Shown: positions 8,257-18,093 of the stretch, piece by piece
Position numbering within the stretch: the stretch's first letter is position 1
Layout of the letters: each line of letters opens with the position of its first letter
Source of the DNA: Bog-756 sp963830165
Lineage (GTDB): Bacteria > Actinomycetota > Acidimicrobiia > Acidimicrobiales > RAAP-2
Assembly: GCA_963830165.1 (NCBI GenBank)
Contig: CAWHKZ010000011.1
Span: forward strand, 744,001 to 808,000
DNA: 64,000 bases
Direction of reading: 5' to 3'
Made by a program: the position numbers and the translations under genes
Notes under the pieces: model-generated
Seen by the model: the letters and a program-made list of their open reading frames with translations, nothing else
Database searches by the model: none
What the model was told of the DNA's origin: nothing

Positions 8257-8276
8257 CTGCTAACTATAGCTAGCAG
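8257..8276. promoter_or_regulatory. 20-bp near-palindrome with TATAGT
   Basis: CTGCTAACTATAGCTAGCAG differs from its reverse complement at one base pair. It is strikingly AT-rich for this DNA. On the minus strand it contains TATAGT (8263-8268), a good -10 for the DUF5679 gene, so it may be an operator overlapping a promoter. Confidence 0.45.
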
Positions 8277-8355
8277 CCGTTGGCGGCCAGGAGGCCGTGT
8301 GACCGGGCGGCGCCACCCGGTCGTGCGACAGGCACGGGGACGCGACGGACCGGGT

Positions 8356-11300
8356 TCAGGCGGTGGGCTCGCCGCCGTCCGGAGGCTCGCCGAACGACTC
8401 GGGGACCTCGGCGGGTGCGAGGGAGGTCAGCATCTCCTGGACTCCCTCGGGCGGGAGTGGTGGGCTGAAGTAGTAGCCCTGGGCCGTCGTGCAGCCACGC
8501 TGGAGGAGAACCCGGCTCTGCAGCAGGGTCTCCACCCCCTCGGCCACACACGACAGTCCGAGCCGGCCGGCCATGCCGATGATGGCCGAGACCAGGCTGG
8601 ACTCCTCGTCGGTGGGACCGAGGACCTGCACGAAGGACTGGTCGATCTTGAGTGTGCTGACCGGGAAGCTGCCGATGCGGTCGAGCGAGGAGTTGCCCTG
8701 GCCGAAGTCGTCGATGGTGAACCGCACGCCGAGGCGGCGCAGGCGCTCGATGTTCTCCTGGGCCGGACCCGAACGGTCGAGGACCACCCGGTCGGTGATC
8801 TCGAGCTCGAGCAGCGACGGGTCGATCCCGGTGTCGTGGAGCGTGCGGGACACACTGTCGAAGAAGTCGGGGCTGGACAGGTCCCGGGACGCCAGGTTGA
8901 CCGACAGCCGGAGGGGGTCGAGCTGGTGGTCCTGCCAGGCCCGCAGCTGGCGACAGGCCTGCCACAGGACCCAGTTGTCAAGGGAGACGATCAGGTCGCT
9001 CTTCTCGGCCATGGGGATGAAGTGGGGCGGCTCGAGGATGCCGAGGGTGGGGTGGTCCCACCGGATCAGCGCCTCCACGCCCACGATCTGGGCGGTGCGC
9101 AGGTCGATGTACGGCTGGTACAGCAGGAAGAACTGGTTGCCGTCGAGCGCCGAGATGAGGTCGTTGTAGAGCTGCCGGTCATCGACGGCCCGCCGCCCGG
9201 ATTGGTCGGGTCGGGGGAGTGGTGGAACATCTCGAAGGCGTCCCGCCCGAGGTCCTTCGCCCGGTACATCGCCTCGTCGGCCCGGTTGAGCAGGTCGTCG
9301 TAGCTGTCACCGTGCTCCGGGGCGATGGCGATCCCGATGGACGCCGAGGTGGACACCGGGTCGCCGTAGATCTCGAACGGCGTGTGCATGGCGTCGAGGG
9401 TGCGCTCGGCCAGCTGGTTGATCGAGAGCTGGTCGACGAGGCCGGGCAGGAGGATGGCGAATTCGTCGCCGCCCACCCGGGCCACCGTGTCCTGGCTGCG
9501 GACCGTCTCGACCAGGCGCTGGCCGACCTGCTGGATGAGCATGTCGCCGGTGGCGTGGCCGAAGGTGTCGTTGACCGTCTTGAAGTTGTCGAGGTCCACG
9601 AAGAACATGCAGACCGGTTCGCCGACCCGTCGGGACCGCACCAGTTCCTGCTCGACCCGGTCCTCGAAGAGGCGCCGGTTGGGCAGCCCGGTGAGCGAGT
9701 CGTGCCAGGCCATGTGGGACACCTTCTCCAGCAGCTCCAGGTTCTGGATGGCCGTGGCCGCCTGGTCGGCCAGGCCGCACAGTCGTTCGTGGAGGTCCGG
9801 GTCGTGGATCGCCGACCGCTGGGCGTCCTTGGCGTAGTTGGCGGCGATGACCCCGAGGAACTCCCCGGCGGCGAAGAGCGGGGCCACCACCGAGGCCGGC
9901 ACGTCGGAGGTCTCCATGAGGGTCCTCAGCTGCGGGTCGTCGATGGTGGCGGCGTCGAGGACCAGCACCTCGTGGCCGCTGATCAGGCGCTGGATGAGGG
10001 GGTTGTCGACTTCGACCTGCAGGGTGCCCGGGTCGTGCTCGGTCCCGTCGCGGCGGGGTCCGACGTGGATCTCGGTGGCCGAGGCCGAGGACCAGAGGGG
10101 GGCGAAGGGTCCGAGGTCGGCGTCCGGGGGGGTCTGGCCGGCCGTGTACGCACCGAGCACGAGCCGGGACCGGTCGCGGTCCCACAGGTAGACCGTCGAC
10201 TGGTCGCACCCGGTCACCGCCGGGACCGTGTCGGCCAGGATCTGCAGGGCCTGGGCCAGGTTGGTGAGCCCGGACAGCTGCTCGCTGAAGGACAGCAGCG
10301 TCCGGGCCGTCGAGTCGCTGCGACGGGCGTCGCTCAGGACCGTGCAGACGTCGAGGACGTTGGCCGCGAACCGGGCGAAGAGGTGCAGGATGCGGTCCTC
10401 GGTCTCGGGGTCGGCCTCGCCGGGGGCCAGGAACTCGGCGATCCGGCCGTAGCGGCGCAACGGCGAGGCGATGTCCACCACCAGTCGAGTGTCCACCTCG
10501 TCGTCGGGGCTGCCACCCCACAGGTCGGCGGCGAGGACCCGGACCTCCTCGGGGGCCAGGCCCCGGGAGTGGATGTCGAGGGGGAGTCCGCTGCCGGCCC
10601 GGACCATGAGCAGGTAGCGGTCGGCGCCGAGGACCTGGTCGGCCCGGTCGGCGAGTTCGGAGACCACGTGGTCGACGTCGTGATCGAGGAGCCCGATGGT
10701 GGAGGTGGTGGAGCTCTCGAGGAGCACCTGGAGACGGGCCACCTCGGTCCGGGAGCGGTCGGCCTCGGCCTCGGCGCGACGACGGTCGGCCTCGGTGTCG
10801 CGCCCGTTGGTGGCTGCCGTCTCCCAGCGGGCCGAGCTCGGCCTGGGCCTCGACGAGCGCCGCCCGCGCCACCCGGAGCTCCACGGCCAGCTGCTCCGCC
10901 GTGGGACCCCCCGTCCCGTTGCCGGACGCCGCGCCGGCCCCGTTGCCTGACGGCCGCCCGGCCCCGTTGGTGGACGGCCGCCCGACACCCGTGCGTCCGG
11001 CGTTCCCGGTCGGGTCGCCGGCGCTACCGTCGCGGGGCGTCCCGTGGCGCCCCGACCCGAGGGACGACGCCGGATCGCGTCCGAACGGTGCATCCTCGTC
11101 GAGGAGGTCATGGGACCCGTGCGGGTCGTTCGTGTCGTCCATTCGGTCCTCATCCATGTCGTAGGCCTGGTCCGTGACGGTCCGGCCGTCGCTGTCGTGG
11201 CGCGGTCGGACCTCGCTTACGCCGCCGCCCCCCCCGGGTCCACCAGTGCCGCGCCGGGAGGGTCCCTGGGCCGTGTCGAGCCCCGCGGCGGAGGTGGACG

Positions 11301-11925
11301 GGTCGGTCGCCGCGGTGGGACCCGGGGACCCGTCCCAGGAGAGGACGTAGCAGCAGGCCCGACCGCCCCGTGCCGCACACTCGTGTTCGACCACCCGGGC
11401 CGGGGGTCCGTCGAACAGGACGGGGAGCTGGGAGAGCATCCCCCGGGTGAGCTCGCACAGCTGGGCCTGCCGGTCACCCGTCGTCGTCACCTGCACCAGG
11501 GCGTGCCCGGGACCCGCCTCCAGGGCGACGGCCTCGGTCGCCCCCTCATACTGCTCGATCCAGGCGCCGATGTGGCGGGCTGCCACCTCGGCGGCGCCCA
11601 GTCCGGCGAGGCGCCGGGCGGGCAGCTCGTCCCCCATCCACAGCAGCTCCTCACCGACGTGGAGCCCGATGGCACCGTCGCCGGTGACCAGGGCGCCCGC
11701 GGCGAAGAGGGCGGCGGCGTCGTTCGGGGACGTCCAGGTGGTGCTGTCCCCGAGGGCCGTGAACGAGCGCTCCTCGGCGGCGAGGGCCAGCGCCTGGGCC
11801 ACGCCGGCCTCACCCGCCACCTGGCCGATGTGGGCCATCAGGGCGTGGACGACCGCGCCCGACACACCGGGGCGCGACGGTGCGGGTGCTGCGTCGTCGT
11901 CGACTCCGAACGTCATGTTCCCCAT
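8356..11925 (-). CDS. V4R-like/GAF/GGDEF/EAL signalling protein (two frame changes)
   Basis: Reading from the ATG at 11925 (AAAGG just upstream), one frame gives an N-terminal sensory domain with a V4R-like end (ECAARGGRACCYVLSWD), then a Gly/Asn-rich linker. Near 10830-10840 the protein moves to a second frame with a coiled coil (ETAATNGRDTEADRRR...), two GAF-like regions and a GGDEF domain with intact GGDEF and an RSQD inhibitory site. Near 9190-9200 it moves to a third frame with an EAL domain (EALIRW, DDFGQGNSS, AEGVE intact) ending at 8356. The total would be about 1190 residues. All catalytic motifs survive, so I treat the shifts as sequence errors. It is probably a bifunctional c-di-GMP enzyme with an unknown ligand sensor. 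Start uncertain; 11979 is an alternative. Confidence 0.8.
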
Positions 11926-12074
11926 GTGGCCTTTCCGCATCGTGGGACGCGTCCCCGCTACCTGTGCTCCCTCCACCATCGTCCTGCCACGACTGGTGCT
12001 TTAGCTCACGCCCACTTCACCGTGCGCCTCAGACCACCCCGTCGCGCGCCCCGGGACGGCCGCCGGCCGCCCCC

Positions 12075-12080
12075 TAGACT
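12075..12080 (+). promoter_or_regulatory. -10 hexamer TAGACT, gpx
   Basis: TAGACT ends 7 nt before the ATG of the glutathione peroxidase gene, the same hexamer as at parA. Confidence 0.55.
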
Positions 12081-12087
12081 CGGTGCC

Positions 12088-12576
12088 ATGACCATCTACG
12101 ACAACCCCCTGCACACCCTCCAGGGCGACTCCACCTCCCTCGGCGACTACCGGGGCACGACCCTCCTGGTGGTCAACGTGGCCTCCAAGTGCGGTCTCAC
12201 CCCCCAGTACGAGGGCCTCGAGCGGCTCCAGAAGACCTACGGCGACCGGGGGTTCTCGGTGATCGGCTTCCCCTGCAACCAGTTCGGGGCCCAGGAGCCG
12301 GGCAGCGCCGACGAGATCGCCACGTTCTGCTCCGCCACCTACGGCGTCACCTTCCCGATGATGGAGAAGATCGACGTCAACGGCGGCGACCGCCACCCCG
12401 TCTACGACGAGCTCACCGCCGTGCCCGACGCCGACGGCGAGGCGGGCGACATCCAGTGGAACTTCGAGAAGTTCCTCGTCTCGGCGGACGGCACCGTGGT
12501 CCGGCGGTTCCGCCCGATGGTGGACCCCGAGGCCCCCGAGGTCATCGATGCGATCGAGGCGAACCTGCCCGGCTGA
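12088..12576 (+). CDS. glutathione peroxidase family thiol peroxidase
   Basis: A 162-residue protein of the GPx/BsaA family, cytoplasmic (no signal). The catalytic position is cysteine (NVASKCGLTPQ, C35) rather than selenocysteine. The FPCNQFGAQEPG segment carries the catalytic Gln and the second conserved Cys, and WNFEKFLV the Trp-Asn pair. Such Cys-GPx proteins usually reduce peroxides using thioredoxin rather than glutathione. Single gene, leaderless-type promoter; it diverges from the GGDEF-EAL gene. Confidence 0.92.
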   Translation: MTIYDNPLHTLQGDSTSLGDYRGTTLLVVNVASKCGLTPQYEGLERLQKTYGDRGFSVIGFPCNQFGAQEPGSADEIATFCSATYGVTFPMMEKIDVNGGDRHPVYDELTAVPDADGEAGDIQWNFEKFLVSADGTVVRRFRPMVDPEAPEVIDAIEANLPG

Positions 12577-12627
12577 CCCGACGTCCGCCGGGCAGACCAG
12601 GCGCGCGCAGCGCGCGCACCCGCCGCG

Positions 12628-12745
12628 CCACGCCCACCGCCGCACCAGGCGCCCCGGCGCCCGTACCGCGACGCCCGGCGACGCCCACCGCCCCGCTCGG
12701 CAGACCCGGCCACGCCCACCGCCGCATCAGGCGCCCCGGCGCCCG
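12628..12745. repeat. 36-bp direct repeat, two copies
   Basis: 12628-12663 and 12710-12745 match at 35 of 36 positions and start CCACGCCCACCGCCGCA. Each copy contains a GGCGCCCCGGCGCC inverted repeat. A shorter related segment lies between them near 12680. Confidence 0.8.
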
Positions 12746-12893
12746 ACACGCGGCGTCCACGCCTGACTCCCTCGGCACCGTCCCGGGCCCGGACCCCGCC
12801 CCGACGGGCGCTGCCCCCAGCCCGGCTCCGCCCCGTCGTGCGGGACCGTCCGTCGCCGTCCCGGCCGGGGCGAGGCGGGGGCCCGGGTACCGG

Positions 12894-12899
12894 TACACT
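12894..12899 (+). promoter_or_regulatory. -10 hexamer TACACT, tig
   Basis: TACACT 11 nt before the trigger factor ATG; no clear ribosome binding site follows, so a very short or absent leader is likely. Confidence 0.4.
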
Positions 12900-12910
12900 C
12901 CTCTATTCGT

Positions 12911-14257
12911 ATGCGAGCAACAGCAGCGCCCGAGGAGGGCAACAAGGTCCGTCTCACCGTCGAGATCGACGAAGCCGAGATGGACGAGGCCCTCGACGAC
13001 GTGCTGAAGCGTCTGTCGCGCGAGGTCCGGGTCCCCGGGTTCCGGCCCGGCAAGGTGCCCCGGAAGGTCCTCGAGACGCGGATGGGTGGTGCTGTCGCCC
13101 TGCGGGGCGAGGCCATCCGCGAGTCGCTCCCCGACTTCTACTCCCGTGCCGTCGACGAGACGGAGGTCGACCCCATCGACCAGCCCGACATCGACATCAC
13201 CTCGGGCGAGGAGTCCGGACCGGTGTCGTTCGAGGCCGTCGTGCTCGTGCGGCCCGTGGTGGGCATCCCCGGTTACGGCGGTCTCGTCGTCACGCTGCCC
13301 CCGCTCGAGGTGACCGACGAGGAGATCACCGCCCAGATCGACCGCCTGCGGGCGACGTCGGGTGAGCTCGTCGAGGTGACACGCCCGATCCTGAGCGGCG
13401 ACCAGGTGACGATCGACATCCGTGGCAGCCGGAGCGAGGCCGCAGACGAGGGGGACGACGAGGACCTGACCGCCGACGACTTCCTCTACGAGGTGGGATC
13501 GGACAGCGTGGTGCCCGGCCTCGACGACCACCTGCTGGGTCTGAAGGCAGGTGACACCGTCACCTTCGACGCCGAGGTCGAGGGCCTCGGCCAGACCGTG
13601 TCGTTCGGTGTGGTCGTGAAGGACGTGAAGGAGCTCAAGCTCCCCGACGCCGACGACGAGTGGGCGGCCGAGGAGAGCGAGTTCGCCACCCTCGCCGACC
13701 TGCGCGCGGACATCGCCGAGCGGCTGCACCAGCGGCGCATCGTCGAGGCCCAGATGTCACTGCAGCAGAAGACGGTGGAGGCGCTCACCGAACTGGTGAC
13801 CGAGGAGATCCCCGAGCAGCTGGTGCTGGAGGAGCTGCGGGAGCGGATCCACGATCTCAACCACCGCCTCGAGGGTCAGGGCATGTCGCTCGGCCAGTTC
13901 CTCGGCGTCACGGGCCGCAGCGAGGAGGAGTTCCTCGAGGAGCTCCGTGGCGGAGCGCTCCAGAGTGTCAAGGCCGACCTCGCCCTGCGGGCGCTGGTCG
14001 AGGCCGAGGCGATCGAGATCACCGACGAGGAGCTCGACGAGGAGCTCGCCGCCATGGGGACTCGCCTCGAGATGGACGCCGACCAGGTCCGGAGCCAGCT
14101 CGAACAGGCGGGGCGGCTCGCGGCGGTACGCTCGGACCGTCGCAAGGCCAAGGCGATGCGCTGGCTCCTGGAGTCCGTCGAATTGGTCGATGAGAACGGG
14201 GCGCCCGTGTCACGGGACGACCTGAAGGTGAATCAGGGCGAGGAGGACCCGGAGTGA
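12911..14257 (+). CDS. tig: trigger factor, ribosome-associated chaperone
   Basis: A 448-residue trigger factor. The N-terminal ribosome-binding domain has the loop VPGFRPGKVPRKVLE (residues ~40-54, variant of the GFRxGKVP signature). A FKBP-type prolyl isomerase domain spans about 150-250 with an acidic insert (DEGDDEDLTADDF), and a helical C-terminal chaperone domain follows to the end. It binds the ribosomal exit tunnel and nascent chains. Its stop overlaps the clpP start (GTGA), giving the common tig-clpP-clpX order. The ATG gives an N terminus of normal length; SD absent, TACACT upstream. Confidence 0.96.
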   Translation: MRATAAPEEGNKVRLTVEIDEAEMDEALDDVLKRLSREVRVPGFRPGKVPRKVLETRMGGAVALRGEAIRESLPDFYSRAVDETEVDPIDQPDIDITSGEESGPVSFEAVVLVRPVVGIPGYGGLVVTLPPLEVTDEEITAQIDRLRATSGELVEVTRPILSGDQVTIDIRGSRSEAADEGDDEDLTADDFLYEVGSDSVVPGLDDHLLGLKAGDTVTFDAEVEGLGQTVSFGVVVKDVKELKLPDADDEWAAEESEFATLADLRADIAERLHQRRIVEAQMSLQQKTVEALTELVTEEIPEQLVLEELRERIHDLNHRLEGQGMSLGQFLGVTGRSEEEFLEELRGGALQSVKADLALRALVEAEAIEITDEELDEELAAMGTRLEMDADQVRSQLEQAGRLAAVRSDRRKAKAMRWLLESVELVDENGAPVSRDDLKVNQGEEDPE

Positions 14258-14907
14258 GTTCCACGGAAGCAAGCAGGTCGATCGATGCGCAGGCGTACAG
14301 CGTGCCGTGGGTCGTCGAGTCCACCAGCCGGGGGGAGCGCAACTACGACCTGTTCTCGCGCCTCCTCCGCGAACGCATCATCTTCCTCGGCACGCCCATC
14401 AACGACACGGTCGCCAACCTGGTCTGCGCCCAGCTGCTGTTCCTCGAGTCGGAGGAGGCGGACAAGGACATCCACCTCTACATCAACTCGCCGGGCGGTG
14501 ACATCACGGCGTTGTTCGCCATCTACGACACGATGAAGTACATCAAGCCCGACGTCTCGACGTTCTGCTTCGGGCAGGCCGCCTCGGCCGCCGCCGTCCT
14601 GCTCGGCGCCGGCGCCCACGGCAAGCGGTTCGCCCTGCCCCACGCCCGGATCCTCCTGCACCAGCCCTTCGGCGGCGTCGAGGGCCAGGCCAGCGACATC
14701 GAGCTGCAGGCCCGTGAGATCCTCCGCATGCGGGACCTGCTCAACGGCATGCTCGCCGACGACACCGGCCAGAGCTCCGAGCGGGTGTCCAAGGACACCG
14801 ACCGCGACTTCATCATGACCGCCGCCGAGGCCGTCGAGTACGGGCTGGTCGACGAGGTGATCTCGAACCGGGAGACCATGCCCATCGACGCGATCGGTGC
14901 CGCCTAG
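14254..14907 (+). CDS. clpP: ATP-dependent Clp protease proteolytic subunit
   Basis: A 217-residue ClpP. The catalytic triad falls at S111 (GQAASAA), H136 (LLHQP) and D185 (KDTDRD), the same numbering as in the E. coli precursor. The oxyanion-hole segment NSPGGD is at 78-83. The usual Met after the active-site Ser is Ala here (SAAAVLL). A 15-20 residue N-terminal propeptide is likely. It works as a tetradecamer with ClpX or ClpC. Many actinobacteria carry two clpP genes; only one is here, so a partner may be elsewhere. The GTG start overlaps the tig stop by 4 nt. Confidence 0.96.
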   Translation: MSSTEASRSIDAQAYSVPWVVESTSRGERNYDLFSRLLRERIIFLGTPINDTVANLVCAQLLFLESEEADKDIHLYINSPGGDITALFAIYDTMKYIKPDVSTFCFGQAASAAAVLLGAGAHGKRFALPHARILLHQPFGGVEGQASDIELQAREILRMRDLLNGMLADDTGQSSERVSKDTDRDFIMTAAEAVEYGLVDEVISNRETMPIDAIGAA

Positions 14908-15096
14908 GGGGTCGCGTCGAGGACCTGTCCGCGCCACGCCAGCCGCTAGTGTTGGTGGTCCGGACGGCTCCGCAGGTCACACCGGGACATGGCTCCCGGC
15001 GACCCGAGGGGCCTCAGGGGGACGGAAAGCTCGCACAGTTAGACAGCGCCCGCTCGAGTAGCTGGGACCGCCGACAGAAGGACACGAGGAACCGAC
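14908..15096. promoter_or_regulatory. clpP-clpX gap with possible clpX promoter
   Basis: A 189-bp gap. TAGTGT at 14947-14952 could serve as a -10 for a separate clpX transcript with a leader of about 140 nt. A purine-rich ACGAGGAA lies 6-7 nt before the clpX GTG and can act as ribosome binding site. No hairpin with a U-tract was seen. Confidence 0.35.
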
Positions 15097-16374
15097 GTGG
15101 CGAAATTCGGAGACGGTGGGGATCTGGTGAAGTGCAGCTTCTGCGGGAAGTCGCAGAAGCAGGTCAAGAAGTTGATCGCCGGGCCGGGCGTCTACATCTG
15201 CGACGAGTGCATCGAGCTCTGCAACGACATCATCGCCGAGGAGCTGGCCGACACCACCGAGCTGAGCTTCGACGAGCTGCCGAAGCCAAAGGAGATCTAC
15301 GAGTTCCTCAACGACTACGTGATCGGCCAGGAGTACGCCAAGAAGATCCTGTCGGTGGCGGTCTACAACCACTACAAGCGGGTCCAGGCGGGCAGCAACG
15401 GGGCCCACGACTCCGACGTCGAGCTGGCCAAGTCGAACATCCTCCTGCTCGGCCCGACCGGATGCGGCAAGACCCTCCTCGCCCAGACGCTGGCCCGGAT
15501 GCTCAACGTGCCCTTCGCCATCGCCGACGCCACGGCCCTGACCGAGGCCGGCTACGTGGGGGAGGACGTGGAGAACATCCTCCTCAAGCTCATCCAGGCC
15601 GCCGACTACGACGTCAAGCGAGCCGAGACGGGGATCATCTACATCGACGAGATCGACAAGATCGCCCGCAAGTCCGAGAACCCGTCGATCACCCGTGACG
15701 TGTCGGGCGAGGGCGTCCAACAGGCACTGCTGAAGATCCTGGAGGGGACCACGGCCTCGGTGCCGCCCCAGGGCGGGCGCAAGCACCCGCACCAGGAGTT
15801 CATCCAGATCGACACCACCAACATCCTGTTCATCTGCGGCGGGGCGTTCGCCGGGATCGACACGATCATCGAGAACCGGATCGGCCGCAAGGGTATGGGC
15901 TTCCGGGCCGAAGTGCGCAAGGCCTCCGAGCGCGACGACTCCGAGCTGCTCCGCCACGTACTGCCCGAGGACCTCATGAAGTTCGGGCTCATCCCGGAGT
16001 TCATCGGCCGCCTCCCCGTGGTGAGCGCCGTCGCCCATCTCTACAAGGAGGCGCTCATCCGCATCCTGGTGGAGCCCAAGAACGCCCTCACCCGCCAGTA
16101 CAAGCGCACCTTCGAACTCGACCACGTGGAGCTCGAGTTCACCGACGACGCCCTCGAGGCCGTGGCCGAGCAGGCCCTGCTGCGCGGCACCGGTGCCCGT
16201 GGCCTGCGGGCCATCCTGGAGGAGGTCCTCCTCGAGGTCATGTACGACCTCCCGAGCCGGACCGACATCTCCAAGTGCGTGGTGGACCGGGCAGTCGTGC
16301 TCGACAAGGTCCATCCGACGTTGGTGCCCCTCGTGCCGGCCAAGGCCAGCCGCAGCCGTAGGGCCGCCTCGTAG
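15097..16374 (+). CDS. clpX: ATP-dependent Clp protease ATPase subunit ClpX
   Basis: A 425-residue AAA+ unfoldase. The N-terminal zinc domain has C13, C16, C35 and C38. Walker A is GPTGCGKT (119-126), Walker B is YIDEIDKI (181-188), and the IGF-type loop that docks on ClpP reads GRKGMGF. Sensor-2 region GARGLRAILEEVLL is near the C terminus. All key residues are present, length is normal. It delivers tagged substrates to ClpP. Confidence 0.97.
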   Translation: MAKFGDGGDLVKCSFCGKSQKQVKKLIAGPGVYICDECIELCNDIIAEELADTTELSFDELPKPKEIYEFLNDYVIGQEYAKKILSVAVYNHYKRVQAGSNGAHDSDVELAKSNILLLGPTGCGKTLLAQTLARMLNVPFAIADATALTEAGYVGEDVENILLKLIQAADYDVKRAETGIIYIDEIDKIARKSENPSITRDVSGEGVQQALLKILEGTTASVPPQGGRKHPHQEFIQIDTTNILFICGGAFAGIDTIIENRIGRKGMGFRAEVRKASERDDSELLRHVLPEDLMKFGLIPEFIGRLPVVSAVAHLYKEALIRILVEPKNALTRQYKRTFELDHVELEFTDDALEAVAEQALLRGTGARGLRAILEEVLLEVMYDLPSRTDISKCVVDRAVVLDKVHPTLVPLVPAKASRSRRAAS

Positions 16375-16399
16375 CGACGGTTCCGATCGCCCCCGGGCG

Positions 16400-17749
16400 A
16401 TGCCCGACCACACCATCGTGACCTTCGCCGACCTGCCCGAGGCCCTCGCCTGGCTCGACAGCCACGTCGACTTCGAGTCCGGCATGCCCACGCGCCGGAC
16501 CCTCCCGTCGCTCGACCGGATGCGGGTCCTGGCCGCGCTGCTCGGCGACCCGCACACCGCCTACCCGGTGGTACACATCACCGGGACCAACGGCAAGGGA
16601 TCCACGGCGGCGATGGTGACCTCGTTGATGGCCGCCCGCGGACTCAGCGTCGGGACGTACACGAGCCCCAACCTGTCGCGGGTCAACGAGCGGCTCGCCC
16701 GCAACGGCCAGCCGGTCGACGACGAGACGTTCACCGACCTGCTCGACACGCTGTCCCGCATCGAGGGCCTGATGGACGAGCCGCCCACCCGCTTCGAACT
16801 GCTGACCGCCGCCGCCTTTACCTGGTTCGCCGACGAGGCCGTCGACGTGGCCGTCGTCGAGGTCGGCCTGGGCGGCACATGGGACTGCACCAACATCGTC
16901 GACGCCGCCGTCGCCGTGGTGACCAACATCAGCTACGACCACACCGAGGTGCTCGGGCCGACCCTGGAGGACATCGCCAGGGACAAGGCCGGGATCTTCA
17001 CCCCGGACTGCCGGGCGGTGGTGGGGGAGACCGACCCGTCGCTGGTGTCCCTGTTCCGCGGGGTGGCCGAGACCGTCGGGGTGGCCGAGTTCTGGGCCCG
17101 GGGCATCGACTTCGCGTGCACGTCCAACCGGGTGGCCGTGGGCGGCCGCCTGGTCGACCTGCGAACGCCCGGGGCCGCCTACGGCGAGCTGCTGGTCCCG
17201 CTGCACGGCAGCCACCAGGGGGACAACGCGGCGTGCGCCCTGGCCGCCGCTGAGGCGTTCTTCGGCGACCCGCTCCACGAGGACGTGGTCACCGAGGGAT
17301 TCGCCGCCGTCCGGGTGCCCGGACGCCTGGAGGTGATCGGCCGCCGCCCCCTGGTGCTGGTGGACGGGGCCCACAACGCCGCCGGCATGATGGTGCTGGC
17401 CCGGTCGCTGACCGAGGAGTTCGCCGTCGACGGGAACACCGTCGCCGTGGTCGGCATGCTGACCGGACGGGACCCGTCGGCCATGCTCGAGGCGCTGGTG
17501 TCGGCCGGTGTGCGTTCCGTCGTCGCCTGTGCCCCCGACAGCCCGAGGGCCCTGCCTGCAGTCGACGTCGCCGAGGCGGCATTCGCCCTCGGCATGGAGG
17601 TGGCCGTCGCCGGCACACCGACGGAGGCGGTGCGTCTCGCCGTCGAGCGGTCGGAGCCGGAGGACCTCGTTGTCGTCTGCGGCTCGTTGTACGTGGTGGC
17701 CGACGCCCGGGAGGCGCTGGGTGGGTCCCGAGGTGGGCCGAACGGCTAG
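16400..17749 (+). CDS. folC: folylpolyglutamate/dihydrofolate synthase
   Basis: A 449-residue Mur ligase-family enzyme. The ATP-binding loop HITGTNGKGSTAAM is at residues 59-72. The folate site segments TSPNLSRVNER and the catalytic EVGLGGTWDCTN follow, and the C-terminal domain has VDGAHN. It adds glutamate to folates and may also make dihydrofolate from dihydropteroate. ATG is 25 nt after clpX; valS, often next to folC, is absent here. Confidence 0.95.
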   Translation: MPDHTIVTFADLPEALAWLDSHVDFESGMPTRRTLPSLDRMRVLAALLGDPHTAYPVVHITGTNGKGSTAAMVTSLMAARGLSVGTYTSPNLSRVNERLARNGQPVDDETFTDLLDTLSRIEGLMDEPPTRFELLTAAAFTWFADEAVDVAVVEVGLGGTWDCTNIVDAAVAVVTNISYDHTEVLGPTLEDIARDKAGIFTPDCRAVVGETDPSLVSLFRGVAETVGVAEFWARGIDFACTSNRVAVGGRLVDLRTPGAAYGELLVPLHGSHQGDNAACALAAAEAFFGDPLHEDVVTEGFAAVRVPGRLEVIGRRPLVLVDGAHNAAGMMVLARSLTEEFAVDGNTVAVVGMLTGRDPSAMLEALVSAGVRSVVACAPDSPRALPAVDVAEAAFALGMEVAVAGTPTEAVRLAVERSEPEDLVVVCGSLYVVADAREALGGSRGGPNG

Positions 17750-17857
17750 CACGCGCTGCGACAGGTGGTGCCGGCCTCCGTTGCCCGGCGATGGCCCGTC
17801 TGGTTCACTGACGGCGGCGGGCAACGACCGGGCAGCGGACCAGCTCCAGGAGGGTAG

Positions 17858-18028
17858 GGGTGCGCCCACGACGGTGGCGAATACTGGCTGGCGGGGAGCG
17901 ACGGCGGTGTCTTCGCCTTCGGGGACGCCCCCTTCGAGGGGAGCTGCGAGGGCACGTGTACGACACCCACCGGGAGTCCCGCTCAGTTCGTCGGCCTCGC
18001 CGCGACGCCCGTCACCGCCGTGCCCTGA
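17858..18028 (+). pseudogene. decayed DGGVFAFGDA repeat-domain fragment
   Basis: In the frame starting at 17858 (just after an in-frame TAG at 17855) and ending with TGA at 18026-18028 the DNA encodes EYWLAGSDGGVFAFGDAPF and then FVGLAATPV. This is one complete unit of the ~42-residue repeat found six times in the secreted protein at 40356-42026. There is no ATG, GTG or TTG start in the fragment and no signal peptide, so I read it as the remnant of a lost repeat-protein gene. The rest of the 17750-18093 gap shows nothing else. Confidence 0.7.
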
Positions 18029-18080
18029 CGGCCGGTGGAGCTTGCCGGAAGGTCACGGGCACGGTCCGGAAGGCCAGCGG

Positions 18081-18086
18081 TAGGTT
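18081..18086 (+). promoter_or_regulatory. -10 hexamer TAGGTT, mmcQ-like gene
   Basis: TAGGTT ends 7 nt before the ATG at 18094; it supports that start over the longer open frame. Confidence 0.5.
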
Positions 18087-18093
18087 CGACGGC

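Larger units (their letters stand above)
12577..12910. other. repeat-rich gap between gpx and tig
   Basis: No gene is evident in this 334-bp gap. It contains a 7-bp GCGCGCG/CGCGCGC hairpin at 12601-12617, which has no U-tract, the direct repeats at 12628-12745, and the tig promoter region at its end. Confidence 0.6.

Noticed and set aside
9219..11177. 652-codon plus-strand frame opposite the second GGDEF-EAL gene
   Set aside because: Antisense shadow of a gene whose GGDEF, GAF and coiled-coil motifs are all on the minus strand.
12088..12576. Selenoprotein glutathione peroxidase
   Set aside because: The active-site codon is TGC (cysteine, C35), not an in-frame TGA.
12628..12745. CRISPR-like pair of repeats
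   Set aside because: Only two copies, spacer-like segment is itself repeat-derived, and no cas genes are present.
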